64,000 nt of DNA. Source: Chitinophaga pinensis (GTDB lineage Bacteria > Bacteroidota > Bacteroidia > UBA4408). The first letter of the stretch is position 1. Every line of letters begins with the position of its first letter. The stretch spans positions 334,403-398,402 of the forward strand of contig CAMAVS010000001.1 in the NCBI GenBank assembly GCA_945861665.1, read 5' to 3'. Made by a program: the position numbers and the translations under genes. Positions 7,888 through 16,850 of this stretch are shown piece after piece. The notes under the pieces are model-generated. The model ran no database searches. It was not told where the DNA came from and worked only from the letters and a program-made list of their open reading frames with translations.

Positions 7888-10800
7888 TTATTTGCCGCCA
7901 GTTAAATTTTTTGCTTCATCAATTGTAATTTGTTTACCATCCTTGTAAGCAACCACAAAAGCTTCACCCAATCCCTTTTCAATAACTTCTACTTTTGTAG
8001 TGTTTGCAGATGCAAAATCAACATAAGCACCAACTGAATAAATTGTAGTGCCACTGCTAGTTTGGTAATGCTCTACACCTTTGTTGATTATTTCAAAATA
8101 AATAGCAGCTACATTATTTGGTACATCTTTGTTGTATTCACCAATGTTTACTTTGTACACCACTCCATTTATAAATACAGATTTAGGTACTGCTGCTATC
8201 TCAACCACATTTTCTGTTTTAACAATATCAGGCGAAGGAATATTTTCTGCTACTTTCTTTTCCTCTACTTTATTTTCAATCGCAAGTTGCTCAACAACAA
8301 TCTTTTTATTTTCTGCTGTTTTAACAATATCAGACGAAGGAATATTTTCTGCTACTTTCTTTTCCTCTACTTTATTTTCAATCGCAAGTTGTTCAACAGC
8401 AGTCTTTTTATTTTCTGGCGAACTAATAACTGGATCTTCTTTTTTAGGAACCAGAGTATTAGCATTTATATCAAAACTAGCAATTTTTGTGCTGTTGTTT
8501 GTATTGTTCGGCATTTGATTGATAGTAGAATAATTCACAAAAATTTCATTTCCATTTTGTTCAGTTAACTTTCGTGCCTCGCCAGTTGTAATACGTTTAC
8601 CATTATAGTATGCAGTAACAAAAGCATCTTTTACTCCGAAGCCCACTAAATTTTTCTTAGCTATTATTGCAATTGCTTCGCTATTAAAAATACCAGAACT
8701 ATATCTATAATAGCCATTGCTAGTTTTTTCAAAATACAAAGGTTGTATATTGAACAATTGGGATGATTTAACAGGATTACCATATACGCCCACTTGAACA
8801 GTGTACACTAAGCCCTTCACTTGCTCAAATGTAACTGCAGCAGCTTCTCCTTTGCTTTCATCCGTATTTGATTTTAATTCTACAACCGTTTGATTTATAT
8901 TATTTATAGGAGGCGTTACAGTATTGCTGTTTTCTTTACCAATATTGGAATTATTGGTAACAGCAGTATTACTATTTTGCGAATTCGTATTACTACTATT
9001 ATTATTTGCCAATTGTTTTGAAGCAGTGATCGCTTGTCCGTTACAATCTCTTCCATCACCAATCATTGCTTTTGCCTCTTCAATGTTTATTCTTTTCCCA
9101 TTGCAATATGCTACAACAAATGCATCTTTATAACCAATGCCATTAATTTCTTTTCTCACAGCATTCGCTGCATCAAATATTTTAAAAATACCGGCAGTAT
9201 AACGTGTGATACCGGACGCTGTAGTCTCACCCATTACTGGTGCAAAATCCTTAAATAACTCTTGTGGAATAGGGTTTCGGAATGCTCCAATTTGCACTTT
9301 AAAAACAAGCCCCTTTGGTAACTTATCATTTATGGGAATAGGGTTCTTTTTACTGTAAGCAGGGACTATTTTCTTTTCAAATACTACCTCTTGGGTTAGC
9401 TCGTTATTTTCATTTACAACTTGTGAAACAGATAACACCAGGGCATTGTTTGATTTAGAGTTTGTATTTGCAGCATTGGTTGCATTCGAAGTATTTGTAT
9501 TGCTTGCCACTGAATTACTTTCATTTGTCGCATTATTCGCTTTATTTTCCTTTACAGAAGAGTTATCGGTTTGTTTGTTTAAAGTATTAACCGCATTGTC
9601 TGTTGCAGTATTCTGGTTATTCGAGTTATCCGCTAAAACACTTTTCTCTTTATATGCTTCTGCTTGCTTTACTTTGTTTGCCGTTGCACCATCTAACTGA
9701 TTCAAATATTTCTGCGCTTCCTCATTCTTGCTTACAGCTTGTTTTGTTGCAGTTTCAGCTAACATATTTGTTGAATCTGATTTCTGCGAATTTCTTTTTG
9801 ACGATTCATCGTATACTTTATATTTACGCAACTCTTCTATAGAGTATACAATTTTACCCGTATCAACATTTATTTTAGCAAAACCTAATAATTCTTGAGA
9901 GAAACGTTGCTCGCTTTCCGCTTGTGTTTTAAAATTATCTGCTTGCTTACGCTGTACCGTACTTTCTTGTTTCAATTTATCTGCATCACTCTTCAACAAT
10001 GCATAATTGATATAATCTGATGACTTAATAACAAAATTATACTCTTCTTCACTTAGGCTGCTGTTGATTGTTGTCCCGATAACTAACGGAAGCTCTTTGT
10101 TCATTGTTGGTTGTTCATTATCCTTTACAACATTTGCAACATCAGCATCTTTATTTGTTTTAGTTTGACTGGGATTTTGCGAATTGTCAGCCAAAACATT
10201 TGTATCTGCATTCTTATATATTGCATAAGTAGACGCTTGTTTATCAAGTGCTATTTTTTCATATTCAGCAGCTCTCTCCAGTATCTTCTCCTTTTCCACA
10301 TCATCATTAGAGGCTGAAGCAATCGTTCTCAATTTAGCGGCTTCGTTATTATAATAATCAGCTTCTGTGTTTACTACAACAGCCCTTGAAGCATAATCAC
10401 TATTAGGATTGGATTTTGCCATATCAGCAATCACAGAAGCATTGTTTTTGTATTGCAACTGATTAGCAGTAGACAACGTTTCATACGCCTTCACATTCCT
10501 AACTTGTGCCTGTCGAGCAAATACTTGTGATTTATTATACATAGCAAACTTTTCATCCTGTACTTTTGAATTTTGTGCTTCAAGTTTTAAGGAATCTGAT
10601 TGTTTTTTATAATCCGATGCTTGTTTGAATTGCTCATTAGCAATAATTGCTTGCGCTGATGCTTCCGGCAAACCATATTTACTGCTATTAGTGGATATGG
10701 TTTTAGATTTTGCCTCAAGCCTGGATTGCTCAGCAATAGCAGCTGTTCTTTTTAACTCAGGAATTTTTTCTTTGCTTTCATCAACGGTAGTTAATTTTTC

Positions 10801-13800
10801 TTCTTGCTGTGATTCTAGATCAGCTATCCTTTTTGTAATCTCTTCTTTAACTTTTTTCTTCTTTGTTTTTTCGAGTAGTTCCTTTTGTTTAATTAAATCA
10901 CTATAAATTGCTTTTGCCCATTGCTCATTTAATTCTATTTTTTTGTTTTCTTTTGCAATTGGATCGGAGATTAAATCCACATCCTCTAACTGCTTAGAAT
11001 AATTTGAATTGTAATCTGCAACTTCAGTCCCACCATTTCCATCCTTGTTCTTAGCCTCCTCTTTCTCCAATGCTTTTACCGACTTATTACCTGCATCTGC
11101 CAGTTCTTGCTTTTCATTTTCAGCACTCTCAAGCTCTTTTACTTTTGTTTTTAATTCAGCTTTTTCTGTTTTATTCGAACTTAACTTTGCTTGTTTATTC
11201 AAAGCATTAATGTCTACCTTTAAAGATTCTGCCCAATTTGCATTCACCTCAGCCATCTTCTTCTCTTTCTCTAACTCTGATATTTTTGCCAAATTAACAT
11301 CGTCTAATTGCTTTTGATAATTTACATTATAATCAGTAGAAACTATATTCGATTTATTTTCACTCGCATTCGTTGATGTTCCATTATCAACTTTCCCATT
11401 TTGGGCATTCGGGTTAACCGCATTATCTTTATTAGTATTCGTATTGCTTTGAGATGGATTATTCACCGAATTATCTGTCAGTTGATTTGAGCTAGTGTTG
11501 TTTGTTTTTGAATTTGCATTATCCTTGCTTGCTGTCTCCTGTTTCCCATTTTGACTCTCGTACTCAGCAATTTGTTTGGCCAATTTCTGTTTATCGACCT
11601 CATCCATTTCTTTCGAAGTATTATCTGGAGTATTATTCAAATTGCTTACTACCTGCACTATAATTTGCGATTGTTGTTGCAACTCATCTGCCTCTTTGTT
11701 TAATCTTACTGCATTCCATTTTAATTTAACAGATTGCTCCTGCCGTTGCTTTTTATCGTCATTCAGTTCGGCCAGCTGATTTAACATTGCACCTTTTACT
11801 TGTTCATCTTTGGATGCATCTGCTTGCTTCTTTAAATCAGCCGCTTCTAAATCCATATCCCTCGCTTGATTTTCTAACTCAACCGCTTTATTGCTATCCT
11901 TTTCTGCCTCTTTCCTTTTTGCATCCGATTGTTGTTGCATAACCACAGAAACATTATCAATGCTCGACTTTTTAATTTCTCCCTTTTCAATTGCTGCTTG
12001 TTGCTCATTTAATTTAATGATGGATTCTTTTGAATTAGATTTAATCGCTATATCTAACTCACTTGCATATTTATCGGCATCTCTCGCTTCTTTTTGCTTT
12101 TGATCGGCATTCGCTTCTAAATCCTTTGCTAAATTATACGAGACAATTGCCTGTTGTGCACTTTGCTTCGACTCCTTTTCCAATTGATTCGCCTTGTCTA
12201 ACTCCGCTTGCTTTTGTATTGGATCGTTAAAAGCATTTGCAGCTTGTTTTATTTCTTCTGATTGTTTTGCTTTGTTTTGCGACTCTTCGTTTTTAATATT
12301 TGAGTACGTAAATGCCTCGTCCGACTGATCTTGTGCCGCATCTGCTTCACGTTGAGCATCCTTTGCATCGTTTTTTGCCATTTTAACCAAATCTTCGTTG
12401 GTTAAATTTTTACCTATTGTTCCACCCTTACTATTGGTATTATTTTCGGCTGATGAATTATTTGCATTTGAAACATCTGAGAATTTGTTAGTTTCTTTTT
12501 CTTGAATGCTATTAGTGTTATTTTGATCACTCTCTTTTACTAAATTATTTTCCAATTCTTCGGTGTAATTAACATCCAAATTTGCCTTTTCACGAATGAG
12601 CGCAATGCCTGCTTGAAAAGTTTCTTCATCCACCGTAAAATCGTCAAAATTGTTATAGATACTAAGCTTATCTATGCCATTTTCCTTTTTCATATTTATT
12701 TTTTGCTTCAGTGGACGAATAGTTTGTTGCTCAGGAATATCAACCAATACACTTTGAGCTATGAAGCCATCTGTTTCAACTGTAAACAAATATTTAGCGC
12801 CACTTGGCACATTCACGATATAGGTTCCTGTTTTTTCGCTGCTATTAAAGACCCCTACCAATTTATTATTAGAAGCATTTTTTACGATAATTTTAGACTT
12901 AGGATGAACCCCTTCATCATCTGTAGTATAAAACTTACCCTTAATCAATGCTGTAGTTACAGCTAGTCGTCCAACTTTTATTTTATAAACACCTATGTTC
13001 CCATCAACACTTCCTCTTCGGGAGGAAAAATAAGCTACTTCGTTGGAAGTATCAGGAATGTACAATAAGTCATCATCAGGAGAACTGATCGGAAAATCCA
13101 TATTAACCGGATTGCTCCATTGCTGAGACCCTTCATTGTAAACCGATTTAAAGACATCATAACCACCAATACTATTATGTCCTTTCGAACAAAAGTAAAG
13201 GGTTTTATTCTTTTCGCTGAAATAAGGATAATCCTCATCATAGGAAGTGTTAATTGTCGTTCCTAAGTTCTGCGGTATGCTAAATTCACCATTGGGTGTT
13301 TTTTTGATTCGAAATATTTCTTTCCCATTTTTATCGTTATCACCATAACTTGAAATATACAAATCAGTTGTTTTCGGACTTGATACTAAAACTGATTCTT
13401 CACTCTTCTTCTTGTCGGTAGATGTTTTAAAATCATCGGGCTTTACAATTAATTTTGAATCTATGAGTCCTAAATCATAGGCGCGAAAATATTCGCTCAT
13501 TGCAAGATCCTTCTTTTGCATAACAACCAAATCCTTCACATTTTTCAGCAATTCCAATCCGTTGTTACACATTTCAATTTGCCTATCCACTTTTAATTTT
13601 GTCAAGAACTTAGTGGATGCTTTTTTCTTATAAACATTGTATGCTCCAATTGCATCACTAAAACGGTAATTAACGTGATAAGCACGACCTAAGTAATAAA
13701 ACACCTCATTATCCACAACTTCAGGCTTTTTAGAAGCAAACTCCAAGAAAGCAATCGGTTTTCCCTTATCTGCATCTGCAAAAAGGATACAAACTCCGTA

Positions 13801-14010
13801 TTTGTAATTAAAATTGGGATCTTTAGGATATAAACTCAGTAATTGTGAGTACAAAGGCATTGCCTTAACAAATTGATCTTCCTGATAAAATTTCTCGGCT
13901 TGTTTTTTTACTTCTTCTTCAGAATCATAATTCTGTGCAGGCACAAAACCACACGACAGCATTAAAACCGTATATATAACAAGTATGGAGGTGAGTTTTT
14001 TATAACTCAT
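7888..14010 (-). CDS. Giant envelope protein: TPR, PD40 propeller, coiled coil, three SPOR-like domains
   Basis: The 2040-residue product starts with a signal peptide; LMLSC could be a lipobox. Then follow TPR-type helices (about 35-115), PD40/WD40-like propeller blades (about 225-350, e.g. DEDYPYFSEKNKTLYFCSKG and NEVAYFSSRRGS) and a carboxypeptidase-regulatory-like beta domain (about 355-440). A very long Ala/Lys/Glu/Gln-rich coiled-coil region interrupted by Asn/Ser-rich linkers runs from about 540 to 1550. Three related SPOR-like modules (about 1565-1645, 1733-1813 and 1950-2033) each have VxxVQIGxxxNP and DAFVVAYxNGKRI-type motifs. The N-terminal order recalls the T9SS-linked PorE family, but I see no OmpA domain. 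Peptidoglycan binding by the SPOR-like modules is inferred. Confidence 0.85.
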   Translation of the reverse strand: MSYKKLTSILVIYTVLMLSCGFVPAQNYDSEEEVKKQAEKFYQEDQFVKAMPLYSQLLSLYPKDPNFNYKYGVCILFADADKGKPIAFLEFASKKPEVVDNEVFYYLGRAYHVNYRFSDAIGAYNVYKKKASTKFLTKLKVDRQIEMCNNGLELLKNVKDLVVMQKKDLAMSEYFRAYDLGLIDSKLIVKPDDFKTSTDKKKSEESVLVSSPKTTDLYISSYGDNDKNGKEIFRIKKTPNGEFSIPQNLGTTINTSYDEDYPYFSEKNKTLYFCSKGHNSIGGYDVFKSVYNEGSQQWSNPVNMDFPISSPDDDLLYIPDTSNEVAYFSSRRGSVDGNIGVYKIKVGRLAVTTALIKGKFYTTDDEGVHPKSKIIVKNASNNKLVGVFNSSEKTGTYIVNVPSGAKYLFTVETDGFIAQSVLVDIPEQQTIRPLKQKINMKKENGIDKLSIYNNFDDFTVDEETFQAGIALIREKANLDVNYTEELENNLVKESDQNNTNSIQEKETNKFSDVSNANNSSAENNTNSKGGTIGKNLTNEDLVKMAKNDAKDAQREADAAQDQSDEAFTYSNIKNEESQNKAKQSEEIKQAANAFNDPIQKQAELDKANQLEKESKQSAQQAIVSYNLAKDLEANADQKQKEARDADKYASELDIAIKSNSKESIIKLNEQQAAIEKGEIKKSSIDNVSVVMQQQSDAKRKEAEKDSNKAVELENQARDMDLEAADLKKQADASKDEQVKGAMLNQLAELNDDKKQRQEQSVKLKWNAVRLNKEADELQQQSQIIVQVVSNLNNTPDNTSKEMDEVDKQKLAKQIAEYESQNGKQETASKDNANSKTNNTSSNQLTDNSVNNPSQSNTNTNKDNAVNPNAQNGKVDNGTSTNASENKSNIVSTDYNVNYQKQLDDVNLAKISELEKEKKMAEVNANWAESLKVDINALNKQAKLSSNKTEKAELKTKVKELESAENEKQELADAGNKSVKALEKEEAKNKDGNGGTEVADYNSNYSKQLEDVDLISDPIAKENKKIELNEQWAKAIYSDLIKQKELLEKTKKKKVKEEITKRIADLESQQEEKLTTVDESKEKIPELKRTAAIAEQSRLEAKSKTISTNSSKYGLPEASAQAIIANEQFKQASDYKKQSDSLKLEAQNSKVQDEKFAMYNKSQVFARQAQVRNVKAYETLSTANQLQYKNNASVIADMAKSNPNSDYASRAVVVNTEADYYNNEAAKLRTIASASNDDVEKEKILERAAEYEKIALDKQASTYAIYKNADTNVLADNSQNPSQTKTNKDADVANVVKDNEQPTMNKELPLVIGTTINSSLSEEEYNFVIKSSDYINYALLKSDADKLKQESTVQRKQADNFKTQAESEQRFSQELLGFAKINVDTGKIVYSIEELRKYKVYDESSKRNSQKSDSTNMLAETATKQAVSKNEEAQKYLNQLDGATANKVKQAEAYKEKSVLADNSNNQNTATDNAVNTLNKQTDNSSVKENKANNATNESNSVASNTNTSNATNAANTNSKSNNALVLSVSQVVNENNELTQEVVFEKKIVPAYSKKNPIPINDKLPKGLVFKVQIGAFRNPIPQELFKDFAPVMGETTASGITRYTAGIFKIFDAANAVRKEINGIGYKDAFVVAYCNGKRINIEEAKAMIGDGRDCNGQAITASKQLANNNSSNTNSQNSNTAVTNNSNIGKENSNTVTPPINNINQTVVELKSNTDESKGEAAAVTFEQVKGLVYTVQVGVYGNPVKSSQLFNIQPLYFEKTSNGYYRYSSGIFNSEAIAIIAKKNLVGFGVKDAFVTAYYNGKRITTGEARKLTEQNGNEIFVNYSTINQMPNNTNNSTKIASFDINANTLVPKKEDPVISSPENKKTAVEQLAIENKVEEKKVAENIPSSDIVKTAENKKIVVEQLAIENKVEEKKVAENIPSPDIVKTENVVEIAAVPKSVFINGVVYKVNIGEYNKDVPNNVAAIYFEIINKGVEHYQTSSGTTIYSVGAYVDFASANTTKVEVIEKGLGEAFVVAYKDGKQITIDEAKNLTGGK
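8221..8424 (-). repeat. Two-copy 102-bp in-frame tandem repeat
   Basis: Positions 8221-8322 and 8323-8424 are near-identical copies encoding a 34-residue unit (VEQLAIENKVEEKKVAENIP at its core). The repeat lies in the linker between SPOR-like modules 2 and 3 of the giant envelope protein. The low divergence points to a recent duplication. Confidence 0.92.
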
Positions 14011-14059
14011 AAATGCCTTCTATTTCTTAATTTAAAATAATGACTAAACCCTTAACTCA

Positions 14060-14067
14060 CAAATGTA
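14060..14067 (-). promoter_or_regulatory. Candidate -7 box for the giant envelope gene
   Basis: On the minus strand this reads TACATTTG, matching TAnnTTTG, 50 nt before the ATG at 14010. No TTG is found at a good distance upstream, so the assignment is weak. Confidence 0.35.
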
Positions 14068-14139
14068 ATGATATTAGTTGATTTTATGTAACCTAATCAA
14101 ATTCTATTTAAAGATACAAAAAAGAATGATTTTCCATAA

Positions 14140-14167
14140 TTGTGGCAAGTAATACGATTTAACTTTG
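14140..14167 (+). promoter_or_regulatory. Promoter of the Sua5/TsaC gene
   Basis: TTG at 14140-14142, a 17-nt spacer, and TAACTTTG at 14160-14167 match the Bacteroidota promoter consensus. The box ends 15 nt before the ATG at 14183 and contains the rival in-frame start at 14165, which can therefore be dismissed. Confidence 0.7.
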
Positions 14168-14182
14168 TATATCTTTGGATCT

Positions 14183-14803
14183 ATGTTATTGCACCTAAAC
14201 GAAAAAAATATTGATAATAGTTCGATCAGAAAAATAACAGAATGCTTAGCTGATGGAGGCGTTATCATTTACCCTACCGATACAGTATATGGAATGGGAT
14301 GTGATATCCATAAAATGAAAACTGTAGAACGAATTTGTAAGCTTAAAAACATATCTTCAGCAACAGTGAATTTTTCATTTATTTGTTATGACTTAAGCCA
14401 CATTTCCGACTATACTAAATCATTGGAAACACAGGTGTACAAACTGATGAAAAAGACCCTGCCGGGTCCTTTTACATTTATTTTAGAATTAAACAACAAA
14501 GTACCCATTTTTTTTAAAAGCAAAAAGAAAACCGTTGGAATTCGCATACCAAACAATACCATTTGTAGGCAAATAGTAAAAGAATTGGGCAATCCAATTA
14601 TGTCAACTTCTATTCACGATGAGGACGAAATCATTGAATATACCACCGACCCTCAGTTAATTTATGAGAAATACAAAGACAAAGTAGACATAGTAGTTGC
14701 AGGGGGATATGGCCATAATGCAGCATCTACTGTAGTAGATTGTACCGAAGGTGAATACACCATCCTTCGACAAGGAATGGGAATACTTGAAGAATATTTA
14801 TAA
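14183..14803 (+). CDS. L-threonylcarbamoyladenylate synthase (Sua5/YciO/YrdC family)
   Basis: The product (206 residues) makes threonylcarbamoyl-AMP from threonine, bicarbonate and ATP for the t6A37 modification of ANN-decoding tRNAs. The YrdC signature is present: GGVIIYPTDTVYGMGCD, the LPGPFTFILE block and VGIRIPNN. It is a single-domain protein without the C-terminal Sua5 extension. The start at 14183 is set by the promoter position. A repeat-rich protein gene follows after 11 nt. Confidence 0.9.
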   Translation: MLLHLNEKNIDNSSIRKITECLADGGVIIYPTDTVYGMGCDIHKMKTVERICKLKNISSATVNFSFICYDLSHISDYTKSLETQVYKLMKKTLPGPFTFILELNNKVPIFFKSKKKTVGIRIPNNTICRQIVKELGNPIMSTSIHDEDEIIEYTTDPQLIYEKYKDKVDIVVAGGYGHNAASTVVDCTEGEYTILRQGMGILEEYL

Positions 14804-14814
14804 ACGAAAACATA

Positions 14815-15708
14815 ATGAGTAAGAAAATTAAAACGATTACAATTTTTAAAGAGGTAAAATTAGCCGGAATTGATGCAAAAGAATCATTGTCAATGCTCCA
14901 GGAGCTCGACAGGAATAAAAATATAATTCGTGAAGTCCATTATTCGGATGAAGAAGAGGAGCAGGTAACTGAAACCAGCTACAATGAAAAAGGACTTGTT
15001 GTTCGCGAAAAAGTTCATTTTATCATTGATGATTTAAACGAAGAATTAGTCATAGAATACAACGGTGCCAATAAAAGAACAAAAGAAACAAAAGCTTACA
15101 ATGGTGCAGTACAAGAAATAAAAACACGTGAATACGATGCAAACAATAATCTAATAAAGGGTATTTTATCTGATGGTGATGGAGAAATGGAAGAATACGA
15201 TACCTATGAATACAATGAACATCAAAAGGTTATATCCTATAAAAGATTCAACTACGAAAACAAAGTAATACTGAAATCGGATGTATTATATAACGATGAA
15301 AAAGAAGTAATAGAAGAAAACCGTTGGAGTAAAGAAGATGGTGAAACTAAAATACTTTTTGATACTATAATAAAAGATAAGTCACCCGATTCAACAGCAT
15401 ATAACAAAGAAGGTAAAATTACACACCGTGTAAGAAACACCTATAATGAAAAGAGACAATTGGAAAAAGAAGTTGTTGAATCGACCATTGGCGGCTTACA
15501 AAAACTAACTACCTATTATACATATAATGAGGATGGAAAAATTACAGAAACTCGCAACTTGGATGGAAAGGAAACATTGCTTAAACAAACAAGCTTTTTG
15601 TACAATGAAAACGGGAATATAATTACCGAAACACTTTACGAAGACTTGCCAAATATGGCTTCAACGAATATTAAATTGAGGTACGAGTATGAATTTTATG
15701 AGGACTAA
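14815..15708 (+). CDS. Cytosolic protein with YD/RHS-like short repeats
   Basis: The 297-residue protein has no signal peptide or membrane segment and is highly charged. From about residue 55 it carries about nine degenerate repeats of the type (Y)N-E-x-G-x-I (SYNEKGLV, TYNEDGKITE, LYNENGNIITE and others), spaced about 20-35 residues apart. The pattern resembles the YD/RHS or MORN class of beta-hairpin repeats. No catalytic or toxin domain is visible. It starts 11 nt after the Sua5/TsaC gene and is probably cotranscribed with it. Its stop overlaps by 4 nt the stop of the convergent gene at 15705. Function is unknown. Confidence 0.8.
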   Translation: MSKKIKTITIFKEVKLAGIDAKESLSMLQELDRNKNIIREVHYSDEEEEQVTETSYNEKGLVVREKVHFIIDDLNEELVIEYNGANKRTKETKAYNGAVQEIKTREYDANNNLIKGILSDGDGEMEEYDTYEYNEHQKVISYKRFNYENKVILKSDVLYNDEKEVIEENRWSKEDGETKILFDTIIKDKSPDSTAYNKEGKITHRVRNTYNEKRQLEKEVVESTIGGLQKLTTYYTYNEDGKITETRNLDGKETLLKQTSFLYNENGNIITETLYEDLPNMASTNIKLRYEYEFYED

Positions 15709-16694
15709 TTAATTCCTTGCTCTAAGTTTACTTTTAAAATCAACTTGTTTGAGCCAATAACAAAAAAGGAATTATCGTCAATAAACGCTATTTCATATAA
15801 ATTATATGCTTGCTTGGTATCAATTCGCTGCCATTTACTTTCCGATTTCTTATTCACATAAATAATTCCTTTACAGGCAGTTGAAACAATGTAATTGGCA
15901 TTGGCATCAATGTCCCAAAAAAGCCCATCCTCATTCGTTTTAAGGGAATTTGAACCTTCTGAAGAAAATATCATTCCATTCGATTGAAAATTCGCATTGT
16001 AACTACCAACAAAATAGCTGTTTCCTTCATTAAAGAACATTTCGTGATATAAACCTGAATAAGCTATTGATTTTTTCTGCCACTTTTCGTTCGCTGATTT
16101 TGCAATTATTTTTGTACCAATGAAGGGATTGTAACTCAAGGCACAAAGCTGATTGTTGTTTATATCCATATCCCAAATCATTGAAAAAGCTGAACTGTAT
16201 ACTTCTGTCCAGGTATTTCCTCTGTCGGCCGTTTTTAAAATAAAACCAAGAGGAACGGTTCGTTTACCAAGGGTAATTTTACTTTTACCGCCACAAATAT
16301 AGGCTGTATTATTATCTATTACCGCTATGTTATAAAAGGTTGAATTATCATAGCCTTTTACTTTCATTACATTCCAATCGTTTTTAGATTTACAATAATT
16401 GTATACAAAACCACCTTCTCCACAAACAATCATATTGTCATCGTCAAACTTATCGAGTTTTAATAAGTGTTTGCCCTTATTAGGATAATTAATTTTTGAA
16501 AGTTCGCCCTTATCGTTCAATTCATATAGAATACCAAACTTGCCACAAGCCCAATAATTGTTTGTTCCTGTTTTTTTAATATCGTAAAATGAACTATCGC
16601 TTGAGTTTGCTGAACAACTAATGAATTCAACCTTTTGGGAATATCCTTGAAAAGTTAAAAAAACAAATAAAATTAAAATCAATCTCATTTTCAT
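15705..16694 (-). CDS. Secreted BNR/Ycf48-like beta-propeller protein
   Basis: With the start at 16694 (MKMRLILILFVFLTFQGYSQ) the protein has 329 residues and a clean signal peptide. A longer reading to 16769 would bury that signal peptide. Repeated units such as GNTWTEVYSS, AYICGG and ILYELNDKGE resemble sialidase-type BNR or Ycf48-like propeller blades. No catalytic residues are seen, so an extracytoplasmic scaffold or binding role is more likely than enzyme activity. It lies 156 nt downstream of the amidase gene on the same strand. Confidence 0.68.
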   Translation of the reverse strand: MKMRLILILFVFLTFQGYSQKVEFISCSANSSDSSFYDIKKTGTNNYWACGKFGILYELNDKGELSKINYPNKGKHLLKLDKFDDDNMIVCGEGGFVYNYCKSKNDWNVMKVKGYDNSTFYNIAVIDNNTAYICGGKSKITLGKRTVPLGFILKTADRGNTWTEVYSSAFSMIWDMDINNNQLCALSYNPFIGTKIIAKSANEKWQKKSIAYSGLYHEMFFNEGNSYFVGSYNANFQSNGMIFSSEGSNSLKTNEDGLFWDIDANANYIVSTACKGIIYVNKKSESKWQRIDTKQAYNLYEIAFIDDNSFFVIGSNKLILKVNLEQGIN

Positions 16695-16850
16695 ACAAAC
16701 ATCGTTCTGATTCAGATACGTTTTTTTGTTCCCATTGGTTTTATTTAGCAAATGCGCCTCTATAAACAATTATACGAACATCTTTCCTTTTCATAGGGCA
16801 ACAAAAGTAAAATAAAATGCAATTTACAAAAAATATCAATACCTAAAATC

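Noticed and set aside
8062-13241. Many opposite-strand ORFs inside the giant envelope gene
   Set aside because: They are shadows of the biased coiled-coil and SPOR-like coding sequence, with low-complexity Cys/Phe/Ser-rich translations and no start signals.
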